From: Scatosoma sp045652965
Lineage (GTDB): Bacteria; Bacillota; Clostridia; Christensenellales; Borkfalkiaceae
Length of the DNA: 9,136 nucleotides
Assembly: GCA_045652965.1 (NCBI GenBank)
Contig: JAZOLI010000044.1
Span: 1-9,136 of the forward strand
Direction of reading: 5' to 3'
Shown: positions 7,009-9,136 of the stretch, piece by piece
Numbering within the stretch: position 1 is the stretch's first letter
Layout of the letters: every line of letters begins with the position of its first letter
Position numbers and translations under genes: made by a program
The notes under the pieces: model-generated
Told to the model about the DNA's origin: nothing
Database searches by the model: none
What the model saw: only the letters and a program-made list of their open reading frames with translations

Positions 7009-7037
7009 TTTACAAAAGGAAAAATATGGTATATAAT
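7009..7037 (+). promoter_or_regulatory. Sigma-A-type promoter for the leader RNA and lipoprotein genes
   Basis: TTTACA at 7009-7014 and TATAAT at 7032-7037 are separated by 17 bases. Transcription would begin near 7044, about 224 nt before the first lipoprotein ATG, leaving an unusually long leader that contains a small ORF and a terminator hairpin. Confidence 0.78.
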
Positions 7038-7117
7038 GTAATTATAAGCATAAATTCACAAAGGAAAACAAATTCATCGGGGGATATAAAACAACAATTC
7101 TTTAAAGGAAAATTCGT

Positions 7118-7130
7118 CTTGCAATGCAAG
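7118..7130. repeat. 13-bp perfect palindrome in the leader
   Basis: CTTGCAATGCAAG is fully symmetric about its central A. With a one-base centre it cannot form a good RNA hairpin, so if it matters it is more likely a DNA-protein site. It lies downstream of the expected transcription start, where a bound repressor could block elongation. Chance occurrence is quite possible. Confidence 0.3.
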
Positions 7131-7140
7131 CCACTTTATT

Positions 7141-7200
7141 AGCGTTCATTTATTAAGGTGATAGAAATGTATAGATTAAAAAAACAAGCGCTCATTTACA
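7141..7200 (+). repeat. Imperfect repeat of the terminator's left arm
   Basis: AGCGTTCATTTAT at 7141-7153 closely matches AGCGCTCATTTAC at 7187-7199, the left arm of the terminator, with 11 of 13 identical bases and both differences T for C. The first copy lies just ahead of the leader ORF's ribosome site. Because a U can still pair with G, it could compete for the right arm at 7210-7222. Confidence 0.45.
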
Positions 7201-7205
7201 GATAA
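7167..7205 (+). CDS. Candidate 12-codon leader peptide ORF
   Basis: ATG at 7167 opens MYRLKKQALIYR, with stop TAA at 7203-7205. The evidence is positional. AAGGTGAT (7155-7162) matches the 3' half of the anti-Shine-Dalgarno complement over seven or eight bases at proper spacing. The last codons lie in the left arm of a terminator stem, and the stop codon lies in its loop. A ribosome finishing this ORF would hold the left arm open and favour read-through into the lipoprotein genes. The peptide is basic and has no long run of one amino acid, so it does not look like a classical amino-acid biosynthesis leader. Too short for a statistical coding test. Confidence 0.4.
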   Translation: MYRLKKQALIYR

Positions 7206-7226
7206 AGTTGTAGATAGGCGCTTTTT
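7186..7226 (+). terminator. Intrinsic terminator / putative attenuator ahead of the lipoprotein genes
   Basis: Bases 7186-7200 pair with 7209-7223 around an 8-nt loop (7201-7208). The stem has 15 positions: twelve Watson-Crick pairs, two G-T pairs and one C/A mismatch. It starts with AAGCGC/GCGCTT and is followed by TTTTT ending at 7226. It is a good rho-independent terminator placed between the promoter and the first structural gene. The next 30 bases carry only the ribosome site of that gene (AGGAG at 7257-7261). Confidence 0.72.
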
Positions 7227-7267
7227 GCTATTTTAACACAATCTTTATTAAAGAATAGGAGATATTT

Positions 7268-7723
7268 ATGAAGTTAAAGAAAGTTTTAATTACCCTTTTC
7301 CCCCTTGTATGTTTTGCGTTGGTGGGGTGCAACAGCACCCCCCAAGCTACCAAATCGCCTAACCCTTCCAATTTAGAAGCGGTTGAAAGCGTTTCAACTG
7401 AAAAAATTGTGGAAGACGACGGTGAAGATACCGTTCTTGCTGAAAACGAAGAATATGAAACAAATGAAAATCCCTTAAACCTTTCCCTTCCCAACGAAGA
7501 CAACGATGCGATAGACGCTGTGGAGGATGGTTCTAATAGCACTCAATACCCTCTCTACCTTTTTTCTGATGAAGAACTGCCTTTGGTAGATGGTATCCCC
7601 GTTTTTACGGCTGCCTATATGCGCGCGCAAAACGGTGACGATATCCGTTATCCTAAAGTTGATGAAGAGCTGCTCACGAGCGAGCTTTTAGACAAGGTGT
7701 TGGAATTGTTATCTGACGAATAG
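7268..7723 (+). CDS. Small, strongly acidic lipoprotein, diverged duplicate of the next gene's head
   Basis: The 151-residue product has a lipoprotein signal peptide: basic MKLKK, a hydrophobic stretch, and lipobox LVGC with Cys21 as the lipidated residue, so it is anchored to the outer face of the membrane. The mature part has about 33 Asp/Glu against 6 Lys/Arg in 131 residues. Residues 1-88 align almost without gaps with the first part of the following lipoprotein (PSNL, EEYETNE). There the neighbour has the FN3-like core LTWDVVENAEGY, while this protein has STEKIVEDDGED. The duplicated domain has therefore probably lost its fold and become an acidic, flexible segment. The C-terminal half, including LFSDEELPLVDGIPVF, is not recognised; it ends in a leucine-rich helix-like stretch (VDEELLTSELLDKVLELL). 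AGGAG at 7257-7261 fixes the start. Nine bases separate it from the next gene, so the two form an operon. Function unknown. Confidence 0.85.
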   Translation: MKLKKVLITLFPLVCFALVGCNSTPQATKSPNPSNLEAVESVSTEKIVEDDGEDTVLAENEEYETNENPLNLSLPNEDNDAIDAVEDGSNSTQYPLYLFSDEELPLVDGIPVFTAAYMRAQNGDDIRYPKVDEELLTSELLDKVLELLSDE

Positions 7724-7931
7724 GAGGCATCTATGAAGTTAAAGAAAGTTTTAATGATCTTTTTCTCGTTCATATGCTTTGCGTTGGTGGGGTGCAACGG
7801 CACCCCACCTGCCAAATTACCCAAGCCTTCCAATTTACAGGTGGTTGAATGCGTTTTAACTTGGGACGTTGTGGAAAACGCCGAAGGATATATCGTTTTT
7901 GCCGCTGACGAAGAATATGAAACAAATGAAA
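7268..7931 (+). repeat. Tandem partial gene duplication (copies 465 bp apart)
   Basis: The DNA from 7268 to about 7540 matches that from 7733 onward. Three runs are identical: the first 23 bases of both genes, 21 bases around the lipobox (7313-7333 and 7778-7798) and 24 bases covering EEYETNE (7446-7469 and 7908-7931). The offset changes from 465 to 462 because of a single-codon difference after the lipobox. The regions between are clearly diverged. Confidence 0.85.
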
Positions 7932-9136
7932 CTTCGTTTGACCTTTCCTTTCTCCGCAACGGGAAATACGTGCTTGAAGTGATGGCGGTAGGAGATGATC
8001 AGGCGTATACCGATTCCGATCGGGCAAAAATTCCCTACGTCGTCGAAACAAAAGAACAAGAAGAACAAGAAGAACAAAAAGAGCCGGAAAAACAGGAAGA
8101 ACAGAATCCTATCGTCCCTACGGAGGGCTTACGATATACGTTGCTCGAAGACGGCACGGGTTATGAAGTGCACCAAGCCGGACCTCGCCAAGAGCAAAAG
8201 GTTGTTATCCCCGATATGCACAACGGCTTGCCCGTCAAAAAAATCGGCGATATGGCTTTTCAGAAAAGCAGCGATCCACACCCCGAATTTCTCCCCGATC
8301 CCCTTATGTCGGGTTGTAACGTGTATTTAACAGAAGTGCAGTTGCCAAAATATTTAGAAGAAATTGGCGACAACGCCTTTGGATATTGTGTAAATTTATC
8401 CATAATCAACATTCCCGAAAGTGTAAAAAAAATTGGCTATCAGGCGTTTGTTTATACGTACCTTAGCCACGTAGAAATCCCCGAAGGGGTTGAAACGATT
8501 GGCGGATTTGCTTTTATGCTTAATCCACTCGTCTCCGCCACTTTGCCCGACTCTTTGAAAGATATCCCCAACGGCTTATTTTACGGCTGTAAGAAATTGG
8601 AAACGATACGTTTCCCCGCAAAAATCGAAAGCTTTGGCTCCTCCGTGGTAGCCAACACCAAATGGTTCGATAGCTTTCCCAACGATTACGTGACCGTCCA
8701 AGGTTTTTTGCTTGCCTATAAGGGTACGGCTCCGATGAACGCCATCCCTAAAACCGTCACGCACATCGTAGATAGGGCTTTTAGCAATGAGGACGAGTTT
8801 CATGGTAGAACCTTTATCAATTTCACCGCTGAAAAAGCGTCGTTGCCGGCTTCCGTCGTGTTGGGAGAAAAGCTTTTTTATAACAATGAAATTATAAAGG
8901 AAATCGTGTTTGAAAACGGAACGGAAATCATTCCCGATTATGCGTGTGATGGCTGTAGCAACTTGGAAAAAGTGACCATACCCGACAGCGTTCAAAGGAT
9001 AGGCACACGCGCTTTTTGCTCCTCGGGATTATCCAAAATCGATTTGCCTGCAGGGCTAACTTCCATCAGCCCCTCTACGTTCGCCCAAGCCGCTTTAACA
9101 GAAATCACTTGGCCGGAAAATTTGATTGAGATTGGT
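7733..9136 (+). CDS. FN3-like plus BspA-type leucine-rich-repeat surface lipoprotein (3' end cut by window)
   Basis: The reading frame stays open for 468 codons to the right edge. GGAGG at 7722-7726, overlapping the previous stop, sets the start. A lipoprotein signal with lipobox LVGC puts the anchor at Cys21. Residues about 32-104 look like an FN3-like beta-sandwich: PSNLQVVECVLTWDVVENAEGY, then SFDLSFLRNGKYVLEVMAVG. Residues 105-125 are a Glu/Gln-rich linker. From about residue 133 onward there are about ten LRR_5 (BspA-like) units of the type LTEVQLPKYLEEIGDNAF, LSIINIPESVKKIGYQAF and LEKVTIPDSVQRIGTRAF. A longer insert with VQGFLLAYKG interrupts them in the middle, as is common in this family. 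Such proteins are exposed at the cell surface and often serve in adhesion or host and matrix contact; the ligand here is unknown. It is the second gene of the lipoprotein operon. Confidence 0.9.
   Translation, partial: MKLKKVLMIFFSFICFALVGCNGTPPAKLPKPSNLQVVECVLTWDVVENAEGYIVFAADEEYETNETSFDLSFLRNGKYVLEVMAVGDDQAYTDSDRAKIPYVVETKEQEEQEEQKEPEKQEEQNPIVPTEGLRYTLLEDGTGYEVHQAGPRQEQKVVIPDMHNGLPVKKIGDMAFQKSSDPHPEFLPDPLMSGCNVYLTEVQLPKYLEEIGDNAFGYCVNLSIINIPESVKKIGYQAFVYTYLSHVEIPEGVETIGGFAFMLNPLVSATLPDSLKDIPNGLFYGCKKLETIRFPAKIESFGSSVVANTKWFDSFPNDYVTVQGFLLAYKGTAPMNAIPKTVTHIVDRAFSNEDEFHGRTFINFTAEKASLPASVVLGEKLFYNNEIIKEIVFENGTEIIPDYACDGCSNLEKVTIPDSVQRIGTRAFCSSGLSKIDLPAGLTSISPSTFAQAALTEITWPENLIEIG
8054..8077 (+). 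repeat. 9-bp tandem repeat coding a Glu/Gln linker
   Basis: GAACAAGAA is present twice in full and once as six bases, encoding EQE-EQE-EQ between the FN3-like and leucine-rich regions. A unit of nine bases keeps the frame, so slippage would change linker length rather than switch the gene off. Confidence 0.7.

Larger units (their letters stand above)
7044..7226 (+). ncRNA. Putative 5' leader or short terminated RNA of about 180 nt
   Basis: A promoter at one end and an intrinsic terminator at the other define a transcript of about 180 nt if termination occurs. It matches no riboswitch, T-box or 6S RNA pattern that I recognise. It may be the regulated leader of the downstream lipoprotein genes, carrying a 12-codon ORF, or a free small RNA. 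The start is estimated from the -10 box. AAAGGAAAA-type purine runs recur near 7061 and 7103. Confidence 0.45.

Noticed and set aside
7044..7226. Known riboswitch, T-box or 6S RNA in the lipoprotein leader
   Set aside because: None of the conserved cores that I know (for example T-box sequence, preQ1, c-di-GMP or fluoride motifs) could be recognised; only the terminator and small ORF are supported.
7228..8077. Minus-strand open frames opposite the two lipoprotein genes
   Set aside because: They are serine- or phenylalanine-rich mirrors of the acidic lipoprotein codons and resemble each other only because the plus-strand genes are duplicated.
1..9136. Mobile element, CRISPR array, defence system or biosynthetic cluster
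   Set aside because: No transposase, integrase, cas gene, spaced palindromic array, terminal inverted repeat or secondary-metabolite enzyme was seen; the genes are housekeeping plus surface lipoproteins.

Overview
The window looks like chromosomal DNA of a Gram-positive, Bacillota-type bacterium, probably a Clostridia-class gut or anaerobe lineage. Four observations support this. Promoters are sigma-A-like with 17-bp spacers. Most starts carry AGGAG/GGAGG ribosome sites. A SpoVB-type flippase gene runs directly into a mazG/yabN gene, as in Bacillus yabM-yabN. The right end encodes lipoproteins, one with BspA-type leucine-rich repeats. Base composition is moderate, with A/T-rich intergenic regions. 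I cannot name a genus. No tRNA, rRNA, insertion sequence, CRISPR or phage gene was seen.

Layout, left to right. (1) 1-995, minus strand: gap, glyceraldehyde-3-phosphate dehydrogenase, missing only its last residues at the window edge. (2) 996-1246: divergent intergenic region with a promoter for gap and a perfect-consensus promoter for the plus-strand gene. (3) 1247-1933, plus: a small DUF898-like membrane protein with a Pro/Tyr/Cys-rich tail, followed by a clear terminator. (4) 2053-3101, minus: class II fructose-bisphosphate aldolase with its own promoter and terminator. (5) 3133-6843, minus: an operon with overlapping genes, in transcription order SpoVB-like flippase, MazG/YabN, tRNA-dihydrouridine synthase. 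(6) 6844-7267: a 424-bp regulatory region holding a 13-bp direct repeat, a good plus-strand promoter, a 12-codon leader ORF and an intrinsic terminator whose left arm lies inside that ORF. (7) 7268-9136, plus: two tandem, related lipoprotein genes. The first is small and very acidic. The second joins an FN3-like domain to leucine-rich repeats and runs off the right edge.

The left two thirds is housekeeping: glycolysis, tRNA modification, nucleotide-pool cleaning and lipid-linked precursor export. The right third is accessory cell-surface material. The most interesting signal is the putative ribosome-controlled attenuator ahead of the lipoprotein pair, together with the duplicated lipoprotein head that has lost its FN3 core residues in one copy. 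Neither is proven by sequence alone.
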